A DNA stretch of 64,000 nt from Cyanobacteria bacterium OH_PDB_230 (GCA_023421795.1 JAEZSO010000001.1:310001-374000), one strand, 5' to 3'. Positions 17,066 through 26,497 are shown, numbered from the stretch's first letter. Notes: generated by a model not told the origin, from the sequence alone. A program made the numbers and translations.

Positions 17066-18637
17066 ATGTCAAGTGATATAACAATAGAAGACTGGAAGCC
17101 TAAGTATAGCCCTTGGACAATTGCATTACCGGTGTTAATGGCGGTGTTTATTTTTGCACTTAATGAAACAATTTCAAATGTTGCATTAGTAAATATCGCA
17201 GGTGCACTTTCAATTAGTATGAATGAATCGACTTGGATAATTACAAGCTATCTTATGGCAAGTGGTATAGCAATTGCTATGGTGGGTTTTCTATCAAGAA
17301 TTTTAGGTAGAAAGAAATTATTTATTTATGCGGTAATTTTATTTACTATTTCATCATTTACGTGTGCAATTTCAAATTCAATGTTTATGATGGTTGTTTC
17401 CAGGTTCTTTCAAGGGATTGGCGGTGGGGCTCTGTTACCGCTAGGACAAGCAATAATTTTAGAAACATTTCCACCACATGAACGCCAAAAAGCGATGGCT
17501 ATTTTTGGGTTAGTATTTATTTTAGCACCTGTAATTGGCCCGATTTTAGGAGGATGGATTACTGAAAACTGGTGTTGGCAATGGATTTTCTTGATTGATA
17601 TTCCATTAGGGATAATTTGTGCTTTATGGCTAAAAAAAATACTTGAGGATCCGCCTTATGCACGCAAAGAAAAAAATGTAAAAGTAGATACTGTAGGAAT
17701 CACGTTTCTTTCACTTTGGCTAATTTCAATGCAAATTATACTTGATAAAGGTAATGATGCAGATTGGTTCGGTTCAAGCTGGGTTTGTTGGTTGAGTGCG
17801 TTTTCTTTAACCTGCGCAATAATTTTCTTTGTATCTCAATTTAGAAACAAAGAACCACTTTTAAACTTGCGTATTTTAAAGGACCCGACTTATTTTTGGG
17901 GAACTTTTATTCAAGTAATTTTGATGGCAGTCTTCCTTGCTTCTGCGTCTCTTTTGCCATCAATGCTTCAGAACTTGATGGGATACACTTCATATTTAAG
18001 CGGACTTTCTATGGGAATAAGAGGAGCTGGAAATCTAATAGCATTATTTGCTTATTTTATTATTGCGAAACACATTGGCGATAGAAGAATTGCAGCCATA
18101 GGCTTGTTTTTCTTAGGTTTAGGCAGCTGGTATTTTGGGATGATTAACCTTCAAATTAACTTAAACTCAATTGCAATCCCAAATATATTTTATGGAGCAG
18201 GTATTTTCTTTTCCTTAACCCCATTGGTTCCATTGTCTTGTGCGACAATCGATAATAAGGATTTGACAAATGCATCAGGAATCCAAAATTTGTTAAAAAA
18301 TACAGGAGGAGCAATCGGTACATCGATCTCCGTAACGATGATTTCAAGGTTTGCACAGATGCATCAAATGATGATGACAAGAAACTTAAATTATACAAAT
18401 GATGCTTTTGTAGCAAAAGTAACTGCAGCAACTGCAAATTTTTCTAGTACAGTTGATCCTATTACTGCGCAAGGAATGGCTCACGGGGTAGTTTATGGAG
18501 AATTACTTAAACAAGCACATTTGTGGGGATATATAGACACATTCAGGTGGTTTGCCTTCATAACCTTTCTTTTAATCCCATTATTATTATTTATAAAAAA
18601 GCCGAAAAAACTAATAAACAGAAGAGGTCAGTCATGA
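17066..18637 (+). CDS. DHA2 family MFS drug exporter (EmrB/QacA type)
   Basis: The 523-residue length and 14 predicted membrane helices are normal for DHA2. MNESTWIITSYLMASGIAIAMVGFLSRILGRKK carries family motif A near residue 55. RFFQGIGGGALLPLGQAII and LGPILGGWITENWCWQWIF-type segments are motif C and its partner. It exports hydrophobic compounds by proton antiport and works with the adjacent HlyD adaptor. Its stop overlaps the start of the TolC-like gene (ATGA), so translation is coupled. Confidence 0.9.
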   Translation: MSSDITIEDWKPKYSPWTIALPVLMAVFIFALNETISNVALVNIAGALSISMNESTWIITSYLMASGIAIAMVGFLSRILGRKKLFIYAVILFTISSFTCAISNSMFMMVVSRFFQGIGGGALLPLGQAIILETFPPHERQKAMAIFGLVFILAPVIGPILGGWITENWCWQWIFLIDIPLGIICALWLKKILEDPPYARKEKNVKVDTVGITFLSLWLISMQIILDKGNDADWFGSSWVCWLSAFSLTCAIIFFVSQFRNKEPLLNLRILKDPTYFWGTFIQVILMAVFLASASLLPSMLQNLMGYTSYLSGLSMGIRGAGNLIALFAYFIIAKHIGDRRIAAIGLFFLGLGSWYFGMINLQINLNSIAIPNIFYGAGIFFSLTPLVPLSCATIDNKDLTNASGIQNLLKNTGGAIGTSISVTMISRFAQMHQMMMTRNLNYTNDAFVAKVTAATANFSSTVDPITAQGMAHGVVYGELLKQAHLWGYIDTFRWFAFITFLLIPLLLFIKKPKKLINRRGQS

Positions 18638-20004
18638 AAAACAAAAAATTAATATCAACAATTTTAAGTATAAATATTCTAGCATTGAATATAATGCCGG
18701 CGAGTGCGAGCATTTTTGCACAAAAAAATAACGTAATCCAATCGCAAGTAACGGAATACAAATTCGAAAATATTAATTTGGATTGGTGGAAAAGCTATAA
18801 TGACGAATATTTAGAAGGATATATTGTAAAAGCATTAAATGAAAATCAGGATTTGAAAATAGCGACATTAAAAGTAGAACAAGCAAAACAAAATGTAAAA
18901 TTACAGTTTGCACAAGAGCTTCCAAGTGCTCAAATCGGAGTTTCTCCATTAATTTATAAAACTCCTTATACAACAAATACAGATAGTTCTTTTTCTATTC
19001 CAATGCTTGTAAACTACGAAGCTGACATATTTTTGAAAAATCACGATAAAACAAAATCAGCAAAAAAACTGCACGAAATGGCAAAATTCAATGAAAAAGC
19101 AATTAATATTTCTATTTCATCTCAAATCGGAGCAACTTATTTTCATATAGTGAAATTAGATAAATTAATCTTTCTTCAAGATGCAATTATAAAGGACAGA
19201 AAAAAAATATATGAATTAAATAAAATTACAAATACACAAGGTTTAACCTCAACTGCAGATTTAGTGAGAGCTGAAAAAAATTATGTATTAGCTGTTGCTG
19301 ATATGTCTGATTTTAAAAAAGCACGAGAAATTTTCTTAAATTCATTAGCAGTCATGATTGGTGAAAGCCCAAATAATATAAACGAATTTAAAAGATTATC
19401 TTATGATGAACTAGCGGCAATGAAATCTATTCCTGATATTATTTCATCTGAAGTTATTACAAATCGTCCTGACTATCAAGTAGCGGAAAAAATGGTAGAA
19501 AAATCGGGATTAGATGTAAGAATTGCCAAGAAAGAATTTTTGCCAAATATTAATCTTTTAGGTTTATTTACTTTTAATTCCTTTGCAAATGCAAGTTCTA
19601 TGAACTGGGAAAACATTCTTGCAGCTTTTGGCGGGTCGGCAATGCTGGATGTTTTCAAAGGCGGAGCTAAAATGGCTAATTTAAGATTAAAGAAAAATTA
19701 TTATGAACAGACTTTGCAAAATTATTACAAAACCAATTTAATAGCAATGCAGGAAGTTAATGATGCCATCTGTGCTCTAAAATTTGATTATGACAAATAT
19801 TTAAAAAATTTGAATTCTTATAATATGCAGAAAAAAGATTTTAAATACTCTGAAATTAAATATCATGACGGATTAATTTCAAATCTCGATTTACTTCAGC
19901 AAAAAGAAATGCTTTTGATGATGAACAAAATGGTTGTTAACAGTAAAACTGATTGCTATATAAACCAAATAAGCTTATATAAAGCTGTTGGAGGCAAATT
20001 ATAA
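18634..20004 (+). CDS. TolC-like outer-membrane efflux protein (NodT/OprM type)
   Basis: The protein has 456 residues from the ATG at 18634, which has AGAGG upstream and overlaps the pump gene stop. A signal peptide covers about residues 1 to 26. Two outer-membrane-efflux repeats follow, visible as paired long coiled helices: EGYIVKALNENQDLKIATLKVEQAKQ near residue 65 and ITNRPDYQVAEKMVEKSGLDVRIAKKEFLPNI near 285. WWKSYNDEYLE at the start of the mature chain is typical of NodT-type proteins. It completes the tripartite exporter across the outer membrane. A lipoprotein cysteine is not evident. Confidence 0.85.
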   Translation: MKNKKLISTILSINILALNIMPASASIFAQKNNVIQSQVTEYKFENINLDWWKSYNDEYLEGYIVKALNENQDLKIATLKVEQAKQNVKLQFAQELPSAQIGVSPLIYKTPYTTNTDSSFSIPMLVNYEADIFLKNHDKTKSAKKLHEMAKFNEKAINISISSQIGATYFHIVKLDKLIFLQDAIIKDRKKIYELNKITNTQGLTSTADLVRAEKNYVLAVADMSDFKKAREIFLNSLAVMIGESPNNINEFKRLSYDELAAMKSIPDIISSEVITNRPDYQVAEKMVEKSGLDVRIAKKEFLPNINLLGLFTFNSFANASSMNWENILAAFGGSAMLDVFKGGAKMANLRLKKNYYEQTLQNYYKTNLIAMQEVNDAICALKFDYDKYLKNLNSYNMQKKDFKYSEIKYHDGLISNLDLLQQKEMLLMMNKMVVNSKTDCYINQISLYKAVGGKL

Positions 20005-20007
20005 AGA

Positions 20008-20898
20008 ATGCACTTTATTGATAATATATCAGAATTTAATATAAGAAATGATAATAACAAAATATTTTATAGAGTTGGGCAATATTTGAATAATAATCCA
20101 AAGCTTATAACCGAGGGCGAAATAAAAGAAATGCTGAATGTTGGTGTATCTGCCGAATATGCTTTCACTTCTCTGTTATCTTCTTATTTTCAGCTGGACA
20201 TAATAAATAATTCAGAAGACAAAGATTTATTTTATGATTATTTAATCAACATGGTTGAAAAACTTGATATGAAAACATATCAAAAGAATCCATATTATAA
20301 GAATATAAAATTCACTGAACAAAAGATTGGTAATTGTGAGTTTAAAATGGGGAAATACCAAGCTTATGAAGGCTTTGTCTGTAATGATATTGTCAAACTC
20401 AAAAATGGAAGACAAATCCCACAACTTGGTTTTTTTGAAACAGAATTCTTGTATCCTGCAATATTTGAAAATGACAGACTTTGGATGAGTGTTACTCCAA
20501 ATGAAATAAATACTATGAAAGAACCTATCGAAAGAGCATTTGGCAACGTTTTAACCTTCGGGCTTGGACTAGGTTATTATGCTTACATGGTTTCAGAAAA
20601 AAACAATGTAGAAAGCGTCACTATCATTGAAAACAATGACAATATAATAAATTTATTTAAAGAATATATTTTACCGCAATTTAAAAATGTTCAAAAAATT
20701 AATATAATTAAAACAGATGCGTTTGAATATGCAGAAAGTTTTTTATCAGGGTCAAAATATGATTTTGTCTTTGTTGATTTATGGCACGATGTTTCCGATG
20801 GAATTGAAATGTATTTAAAAATGAAAGAATATGAAATACAAAATTCTAATATTGAATTTACATATTGGATTGAAAAATCTATTAAATGTTATTTGTAA
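20008..20898 (+). CDS. SAM-dependent methyltransferase-like protein, substrate unknown
   Basis: The 296-residue protein has an N-terminal helical section (residues 1 to 110), then a class I Rossmann methyltransferase-like half. VLTFGLGLGYYAYMVSE near residue 180 is the SAM loop, and SVTIIENNDNIINLFKEYI carries the acidic end of strand 2. DFVFVDLWHDVSDGIEMYL near residue 250 is where spermidine-synthase-like proteins also carry an acidic motif. It starts 3 bp after the TolC-like gene, so it is the last gene of the efflux operon. It may modify or make the exported compound. No known efflux operon uses this partner that I can name. Confidence 0.6.
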   Translation: MHFIDNISEFNIRNDNNKIFYRVGQYLNNNPKLITEGEIKEMLNVGVSAEYAFTSLLSSYFQLDIINNSEDKDLFYDYLINMVEKLDMKTYQKNPYYKNIKFTEQKIGNCEFKMGKYQAYEGFVCNDIVKLKNGRQIPQLGFFETEFLYPAIFENDRLWMSVTPNEINTMKEPIERAFGNVLTFGLGLGYYAYMVSEKNNVESVTIIENNDNIINLFKEYILPQFKNVQKINIIKTDAFEYAESFLSGSKYDFVFVDLWHDVSDGIEMYLKMKEYEIQNSNIEFTYWIEKSIKCYL

Positions 20899-20904
20899 AA
20901 ATTC

Positions 20905-21366
20905 TTATATAGAAAGTTTTACAACATTGCCCAAACTAATTTTAATTTTATTAAGTATTTTTTCTAATGTTTCAATTTCTTCTTCGCTGATATTTTCAAA
21001 AAATTGATAGAAAGAATTGGTTAATTCAACCTTGTTTTTTTCTAAAATTTGTTTCCCTTTTTCTGTAACAAAAACTTTTTTAACTAATCTGTTTTTCTTT
21101 GCTCCGACTGTTCGTTTGACAAATCCTTTATCTTCTAATGATTCTAAAAGTCTTGTAGTACAAGGACGATCTTTAAGAATTAACTTTGACAAATCACGTT
21201 GGCAAACATTTTCATTGCAATTAATAGTGTCTAATGCAATAAACTGATCAACAGAAATATCAATATTCAATTTTTTAAAAAGCTGAGAACTAACTAATCT
21301 TAAATAAGTTACGGCTTGTTCCATTGAATAAAATACACTATCTTTGTAATGTTTTTTCTCTTTCAT
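20905..21366 (-). CDS. MarR family transcriptional regulator 2
   Basis: The 153-residue protein has helix-turn-helix NVCQRDLSKLILKDRPCTTRLLESLEDKGFVKR near residue 55 and wing TVGAKKNRLVKKVFVTEKG. It lies 11 bp downstream of the third MarR gene and converges on the efflux operon with only 6 bp between stops. Clustered MarR genes around one pump suggest layered control. Which site it binds is not shown. Confidence 0.85.
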   Translation of the reverse strand: MKEKKHYKDSVFYSMEQAVTYLRLVSSQLFKKLNIDISVDQFIALDTINCNENVCQRDLSKLILKDRPCTTRLLESLEDKGFVKRTVGAKKNRLVKKVFVTEKGKQILEKNKVELTNSFYQFFENISEEEIETLEKILNKIKISLGNVVKLSI

Positions 21367-21377
21367 TCTGAAGCCCT

Positions 21378-21890
21378 TTATGTCTCTTCTTCCCCGTCTT
21401 CCTCAATTTTGAGAGGATTGAGGTTTGATGTTTTAATAATATTTGTAATAATTTTTTCAAGATTATTTAAATAAAAAGTCGTTTTTTCAACGTCATCTTC
21501 TTTTAGATTGGCAATAATTTTTTTTTCAAGTTCATCTAGTGTAGCAACGCCTATTCTGTAAACAATCAAACCTCTTTCAGTTATGCTATAGCCTGTTGAA
21601 GTTTTGCCATCATTATTGATAAATCTATGCTTAATATATTTATATTTTTCGAATATTTTTAAACATTTACTTATATACATCTGATTTTTAAATAATTTTG
21701 TACATAAATTTCCTTGGGTAATATCTGGATTTTTGACTATCGCTTCAAGAATTTGAAATTGAGTAAAATTAACTTTATTTTTATGGATTTCGTTTTTAGA
21801 TGCAAATATTTTGGTAACTAGTTCTCTTCCAACTCTTGCTGTTGTTTCCATTAAGGTAAATACCTCAGCAATTTTTTCTTCTTTTTCCAT
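21378..21890 (-). CDS. MarR family transcriptional regulator 3
   Basis: The 170-residue protein has the winged-helix core NPDITQGNLCTKLFKNQMYISKCLKIFEKYKYIKHR near residue 50 and wing NDGKTSTGYSITERG. The start is supported by GGCGGG before the ATG. It is the first of a two-gene unit. Its upstream DNA holds the TTCTACAA half-site also seen in the pump-operon palindrome, consistent with shared or cross-regulation. The C-terminus has an extra acidic tail. Confidence 0.82.
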   Translation of the reverse strand: MEKEEKIAEVFTLMETTARVGRELVTKIFASKNEIHKNKVNFTQFQILEAIVKNPDITQGNLCTKLFKNQMYISKCLKIFEKYKYIKHRFINNDGKTSTGYSITERGLIVYRIGVATLDELEKKIIANLKEDDVEKTTFYLNNLEKIITNIIKTSNLNPLKIEEDGEEET

Positions 21891-21929
21891 TTTATACCCG
21901 CCTATTGTTTAATATTAATCTGTATTTTT

Positions 21930-21947
21930 TTCTACAACAATATTGTA
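21930..21947. promoter_or_regulatory. Possible MarR site upstream of marR 3
   Basis: TTCTACAA at 21930 repeats one arm of the 16011 palindrome. The overlapping ACAATATTGT is a perfect 10-bp palindrome, and TACAA-N5-TTGTA gives a second dyad reading. It lies about 40 bp before the start codon. Confidence 0.35.
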
Positions 21948-22141
21948 ACTCGAAAGATATTTAATTTCTAACGCAAAGCTTAATAAAACTTGATTAAAGT
22001 GTTAATTTTACCTTAATAAGATTTGTATCAAATCTCTTTTATCTTGCAGGATTTCAGTTATAAAAAGAGTTAAACTATAAATAGTTAAAGTACTGTTCAG
22101 AAATTAATATCGCAGTTTATTAGTACAGGGATATAATTATC

Positions 22142-22321
22142 ATGAATAAAATTTTAACACTATCGGTATTGGTCGCATCGTTAGTGGCTGTATATGCTTA
22201 TTTTATATATTCTGACGCATATAATACGTTAAGCCTCATAATAGTAATGACGGCATTGTCATCTATGATTTTTATATTTATCCAAGATTCTGAAGAAGAT
22301 TCAGTCCATAATTACAAATGA
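22142..22321 (+). CDS. Small membrane protein, 59 residues
   Basis: An ATG at 22142 opens a 59-residue frame ending TGA at 22321. Two hydrophobic helices (residues 3 to 22 and 31 to 49) are separated by the short polar loop YSDAYNT, and the tail QDSEEDSVHNYK is acidic. AGGGAT lies about 9 nt upstream. No family is recognised. It sits inside the efflux island, just before the right repeat copy, and may assist the pump or be unrelated cargo. Confidence 0.5.
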   Translation: MNKILTLSVLVASLVAVYAYFIYSDAYNTLSLIIVMTALSSMIFIFIQDSEEDSVHNYK

Positions 22322-22341
22322 TATCTTCTCCTAATTTACAT

Positions 22342-22420
22342 GAATTTATTTAGAGAATTTTGCTGTCTGAACTCAGATATCCGAACTTAAATCCATCATT
22401 CTAAGAGTGGTGGATTTTTT
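22342..22420 (+). repeat. Repeat copy B, about 78 bp, abutting truncated transposase
   Basis: Second copy of the 15314 to 15390 repeat, in the same orientation, again ending in the terminator-like hairpin and a T run. Reading frame homologous to IS3-family OrfB starts at the next base, so the repeat edge coincides with the transposase break. Confidence 0.75.
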
Positions 22421-22855
22421 AATGCAAAAAATGCTGCACACGTTTTGGAGGTTTTATCAGAGCTCTTTTTGCAAGAAGGAATGCCTGATTACATCAGAAG
22501 TGATAACGGTAGTGAGTTTACAGCACAGAAAGTTCAAAAATGGTTAGAAATACTGGAAGTTAAAACGGCAGATATTACACCTGGAAGTCCTTGGGAGAAC
22601 GGCTACAATGAAAGGTTTAACGGAAGACTAAGAGATGAATTACTAAATGGAGAAATATTCTATACTTTAAAAGAGGCAAAAGTAATAGTTGAAAGTTGGA
22701 GAAACCACTACAATCAAGTCAGACCTCATAGTTCTTTAGGTTATAGGCCGCCTGCTCCAAAAGCTAAGATACTAACTTTAAACTATGGACTAATTATGCG
22801 GGGGAAGGACAGCAAGACAATTAATGAGTATGAAATTTATAATTCATATTTATAA
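22421..22855 (+). pseudogene. Truncated IS3-family OrfB transposase (3' part)
   Basis: The frame begins NAKNAAHVLEVLSELF directly after the repeat and continues through the integrase core: IRSDNGSEFTAQ (second catalytic Asp) and SPWENGYNERFNGRLRDELL (catalytic Glu). The C-terminal HYNQVRPHSSLGYRPPAP is also present. The first catalytic Asp and all upstream parts are missing. The IS ends at 22811, so the last residues are read from flanking DNA. A complete element would have OrfA and about 150 more residues of OrfB upstream. Confidence 0.88.
22787..22811 (+). mobile_element. Right inverted-repeat end of IS3-family element
   Basis: A 25-bp end with outer bases ACA/TGT. It matches 31073 to 31097 at 21 of 25 positions by eye, in the same orientation. 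It includes CGGGGG near the middle and lies just past the conserved end of the OrfB fragment, where an IS3 right end is expected. Confidence 0.65.
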
Positions 22856-25794
22856 TTTAGGTTAACATTGTCGATATTTACATAGTCTTTGTATTCGGGG
22901 GGAATTTCTATAATAAAATTTTCAGAATTACTTTCCGGTACTAGTTTATAAATATCTTGGAGCTCTTTATCTATTGAGATAATATATTTTCCAGGACTAA
23001 GCCCAGAGAACGAAAAGGTTCCATCTTCGTTTAAGTTAGTATAGTTAACTTCTTTTCCTTGAAGGTCTAAAACGCTAACAACCAAATCATTAAGTCTTAA
23101 TGAATTATTGAATTCGTCTTTGATTGTCACAGACCCGTTAATATTGCCAACAGAGCTTATCAATCCGAAATCTACAGTTGTTTTAGAATTATTATTTATT
23201 TTTATATATCTGGAAGGCTTAGTTTTTTTATGGCAAGAAAGTAATGTAGGCAGTTCATCTTCAAAAATTTGTACATTATGAATTCCTGCGTCTTCTGCTT
23301 TGAGTTTTGTTGTTCCATCTTTAGTTGTCAGTAATACTTCTGAGCTATTTTCAACTTTTATTGGAATATTGTCTATCATCGGTTCGTCTTTGTCTTTAAT
23401 CCCATTTTGGTTTATATCCAAAAATGCACTGACTTGCAAGTATCCTTTGTTTTCATTTCCAGTACCGATTGCTTCAGGTCCTTTACTCCCTATCCCGTAT
23501 AATTCCGAAAAATCTATAGTTATTGAGTGTCTTGTACTTGATGGAAGATACATGTTATCGATTATATAATAAGGTGTTTGACTGTAACGGTAATTTAAGC
23601 TGATGTTAGAACCTGATTTGAGCCTTTTGGATATGCCCATTCCTAGGTCATTACCTTTAGTTGTTCCAGTATAACGAAAACCACCTGATAAATTTATATT
23701 AAATCCTTTAAAAGAAGGTGTAGAATAGCTAACGTTGCAAGAGTTATAGTTGTTAATCATTGTATCCGAAGTTGTTTCGACAATATTATGACTTAAGTTT
23801 GTATAACCAAATTTTTTGCCTACTGGAAAACTTACTTCTGAAAAAGTATCTGAATACTCAGAAGAATAGCTCGAGTATCCTTTTGCTTGATAATTGTTTG
23901 AATAACTGTTTTTTCTTATTCCACTGTTTAATGTGAAACATTTTATTCTTTTTAATGCTGATAGTTCGCAGGAGCTTGATTTTATTTCTCCGATTTGATT
24001 CATTCCTTTTTTATTATTTATTTTTAAACTTAGTACTGGAAATTTTTTAAAATTTGCTCTTGCCATCAAGTTATATTCGTCAAAATCAAGTAGTCCGCCT
24101 TCATAATAATTTCCAAAATTAGATTTGTATTTAGAATAACCTCCTGAAAAAGAAAAAAGTTTATAACGAGTTCCCCCGCTTATGCTTGCACCTATTTTAT
24201 CAGCCATTGTTCCTCCCATCCCGGTAGAAGATCCTGCCATATAAAAATTTGGTGAACCAGCAAAAAGACTTCCTTTTAAGGAGGTATCTTTGTTAGCATA
24301 GTAATTGTTTTCATATTTTAAAAAATATCCCAAACCACTTGGGACTGTACTTTCTTGTGAAAGTGAGTTGCTCGCACCAAAAAATAATTTTGAATCCATC
24401 TTGTCATTATTTTTGTAAGTCAATGCACCCATATAAGTTTCCCCCTCTAGGGAATTGGGATTTCTCATTGTTGTGTAGTTTAGATATCTTTTATTGCCTA
24501 AAATACTCCTGTTCCAATTGCCATTTAATGTTGTAGAGATGATTTTATCTGCAATAAGAAAGTTCTCAAAACTTAGTTTTTCCGAGATTTCCTTTTTATG
24601 TTTATAGCCCAATATGAATTTTTTTGAGGTCGACTGATAAATATAACCATTATTTGCCCAAAGTCTGTTTTGTAAGCCATTTATTCCCATTATAAAATCA
24701 TCTTTAGGGGTTTTTTGTTGATTTATAACGTTCTTATAATCTTTGTAAAAAATTTCTTTAGATGTGCCATCTGCTAAAATTTCATCGATTTTTATTTTTG
24801 TAACTTCATTGCCGTAATATAAGTCTTTAAGAGAGTAGTAACCACCGTATGTGCTTAGTTCTTTTTCAAAATCATTGTTGATATATACCTTTACAATGCT
24901 TGTGGGAGACACCGTTCCTTCAATATTTTTATAATTAGTATTAATATTTTCTAGGTGCTCTTTTATTTGTATACCCATCATTTCTGTACTTATTCCCATT
25001 CCTGCAAAATCCCACGAGTCAGCTTTTCCAATTATATAATCTTTGTCTTTTACTTGATTTTTATATTGGATTCCCATCCCAGAAAAGGCAAGCATATTAT
25101 TGCTATAGCTGTTAGTTCCCATATCTATTTTGTACTGCCCGGAGTGTAATCTCCCTGTTAATAATACCTGTAAGTTATTATTCATTGAACAATTATTGTT
25201 TTGTGTATCTTTATACATCTGAGAATAACTGTCAGAAAGCACGTTGTTTCTGACTCCAATAGTATCAATGCTTATCCACCCTTTTTGTTCCGGAAGGGTG
25301 ATTTCTTCGTAAGCTTTTGTTTTTGAAATGCCATTTTTGACAGCAAAAGGATTTTTATTTTGTTCTTCACTTTCAAGAAAAGGGTCTATTGTTCTGATAA
25401 AAGCAATAAGTTGTTTAGTATCGCTTGATACATTTTTTCCTGTTGCTTTGGATAAAGCTTCTGCCGAGACAAAAAATTCGTTTTGTATGCCTGTCATCCC
25501 ATTTTTTATAAAATAAACAGGATAATTTTCTTTTTTTCCGTTAAGTATGAATGTATTTGTTTTTATTACTACGTTTTTAAATGACAAGCTTTTCTCTGCG
25601 TGGCTTTCTTTGTAAGGAATTTCAAGATAATCTAAAATGTATTTGCAAGGCAAATACATTTTGTCTTTTTCCATTACAATTTCAATTTCTCTTTCATCAT
25701 TATCGTTAATTAATAAAGAAGAAATAATACTTTCTGTCGCAAAAGCGTATTGTGTACAAATTAGCAGTATGCCAATCAGTATTTTTTTTATCAT
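22837..25794 (-). CDS. Fimbrial outer-membrane usher
   Basis: The 985-residue protein has a signal peptide ending in YAFA (residues 1 to 19). An N-terminal domain (to about 140) reads LPCKYILDYLEIPYKE, the type expected to receive chaperone-subunit complexes. A very long glycine/tyrosine/serine-rich beta-barrel section follows (about 180 to 760). The C-terminal soluble modules begin SAFLDINQNGIKDKDEP, an acidic SdrD/Cna-B-like loop, and end with GTFSFSGLSPGKYIISIDKE. Usher identity rests on length, barrel character, C-terminal modules and the chaperone and pilins beside it. It looks closer to alpha/CS1-like or archaic ushers than to FimD/PapC. Its start overlaps the last pilin stop. Confidence 0.75.
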   Translation of the reverse strand: MIKKILIGILLICTQYAFATESIISSLLINDNDEREIEIVMEKDKMYLPCKYILDYLEIPYKESHAEKSLSFKNVVIKTNTFILNGKKENYPVYFIKNGMTGIQNEFFVSAEALSKATGKNVSSDTKQLIAFIRTIDPFLESEEQNKNPFAVKNGISKTKAYEEITLPEQKGWISIDTIGVRNNVLSDSYSQMYKDTQNNNCSMNNNLQVLLTGRLHSGQYKIDMGTNSYSNNMLAFSGMGIQYKNQVKDKDYIIGKADSWDFAGMGISTEMMGIQIKEHLENINTNYKNIEGTVSPTSIVKVYINNDFEKELSTYGGYYSLKDLYYGNEVTKIKIDEILADGTSKEIFYKDYKNVINQQKTPKDDFIMGINGLQNRLWANNGYIYQSTSKKFILGYKHKKEISEKLSFENFLIADKIISTTLNGNWNRSILGNKRYLNYTTMRNPNSLEGETYMGALTYKNNDKMDSKLFFGASNSLSQESTVPSGLGYFLKYENNYYANKDTSLKGSLFAGSPNFYMAGSSTGMGGTMADKIGASISGGTRYKLFSFSGGYSKYKSNFGNYYEGGLLDFDEYNLMARANFKKFPVLSLKINNKKGMNQIGEIKSSSCELSALKRIKCFTLNSGIRKNSYSNNYQAKGYSSYSSEYSDTFSEVSFPVGKKFGYTNLSHNIVETTSDTMINNYNSCNVSYSTPSFKGFNINLSGGFRYTGTTKGNDLGMGISKRLKSGSNISLNYRYSQTPYYIIDNMYLPSSTRHSITIDFSELYGIGSKGPEAIGTGNENKGYLQVSAFLDINQNGIKDKDEPMIDNIPIKVENSSEVLLTTKDGTTKLKAEDAGIHNVQIFEDELPTLLSCHKKTKPSRYIKINNNSKTTVDFGLISSVGNINGSVTIKDEFNNSLRLNDLVVSVLDLQGKEVNYTNLNEDGTFSFSGLSPGKYIISIDKELQDIYKLVPESNSENFIIEIPPEYKDYVNIDNVNLNYKYEL

Positions 25795-26417
25795 GGAATA
25801 TTATCCAGGAAAATCTCTACCAAATATAACCCTGCTTCGTCTAAAGAGGATACGGAATCAAAAGTGCCTGCTTTTGCTGTTGTTGTTAAAGCCATGTGTA
25901 AATCACTTGTTCCTGATCTTACAGCACACGAAAAATATCCATTGCTCGTGCTGTAACTTAACTGACCATTATTGTTGATGCTGATAGTCCCTGGGTACGC
26001 AATAGCGCAAGGATTATTTGCTGGGGTTGATGTTACCAGTTTGCAGTCATTGATAGCTGCTAAAGTTGGAGATTCTACGTTGCTACCAAATACTAAGTTA
26101 ATGTTTTTACTGCTTACTTCACTTGCATCTGTTGCTGCAAAAGCACTTTGTTTTATGCTGTTCGAGTCTGTTACAAGCGCTTTTAAGTGTATATTTTCAA
26201 GATCTTCGTTTGTCGCTATATTGAAGTTTATGTTTAAAGCATTCCCCAGGTTTCCAGAAGAGCTATCAATAGGCGACGATAATGTTCCGGAAACTACGAC
26301 TGTAACCGTGTTAGAAACATTTACAACAAAAGTTTCCGTAGCAATATAATCTGCTTTTGCTGGAAGGTTTAAACAAAAGACAAGTGAAAATATTAAAAAT
26401 AATAAATAATGTTTCAT
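25791..26417 (-). CDS. Pilin-like subunit C (probable minor fimbrial subunit)
   Basis: The 208-residue protein has signal peptide MKHYLLFLIFSLVFCLNLPAKA, then the N-terminal strand TETFVVNVSNTVTVVVSGTL, a possible donor strand. The core pattern SPIDSSSGNLGNALNINFNI matches the other two pilins (D-x-x-G-N/A-L). Two cysteines (in NDCKLV and NNPCAIAYP) probably form a disulfide, and another lies in YFSCAVRSG. It ends SLDEAGLYLVEIFLDNIP where the others have GSYQAVVTLSF. The ribosome site is weak. It overlaps the usher by 4 bp and is the most divergent of the three. Confidence 0.7.
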   Translation of the reverse strand: MKHYLLFLIFSLVFCLNLPAKADYIATETFVVNVSNTVTVVVSGTLSSPIDSSSGNLGNALNINFNIATNEDLENIHLKALVTDSNSIKQSAFAATDASEVSSKNINLVFGSNVESPTLAAINDCKLVTSTPANNPCAIAYPGTISINNNGQLSYSTSNGYFSCAVRSGTSDLHMALTTTAKAGTFDSVSSLDEAGLYLVEIFLDNIP

Positions 26418-26497
26418 ATATGCTATTTTTCTTTATAAAAAACGATTTTGTTATGTTGATATCAAATTAATCCATATCGTTTTTGGTATTGAAATGT

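Noticed and set aside
18523..18633. 37-residue N-terminal extension of the TolC-like protein
   Set aside because: It overlaps the pump gene, lacks a ribosome site, and would bury the signal peptide that starts at 18634.
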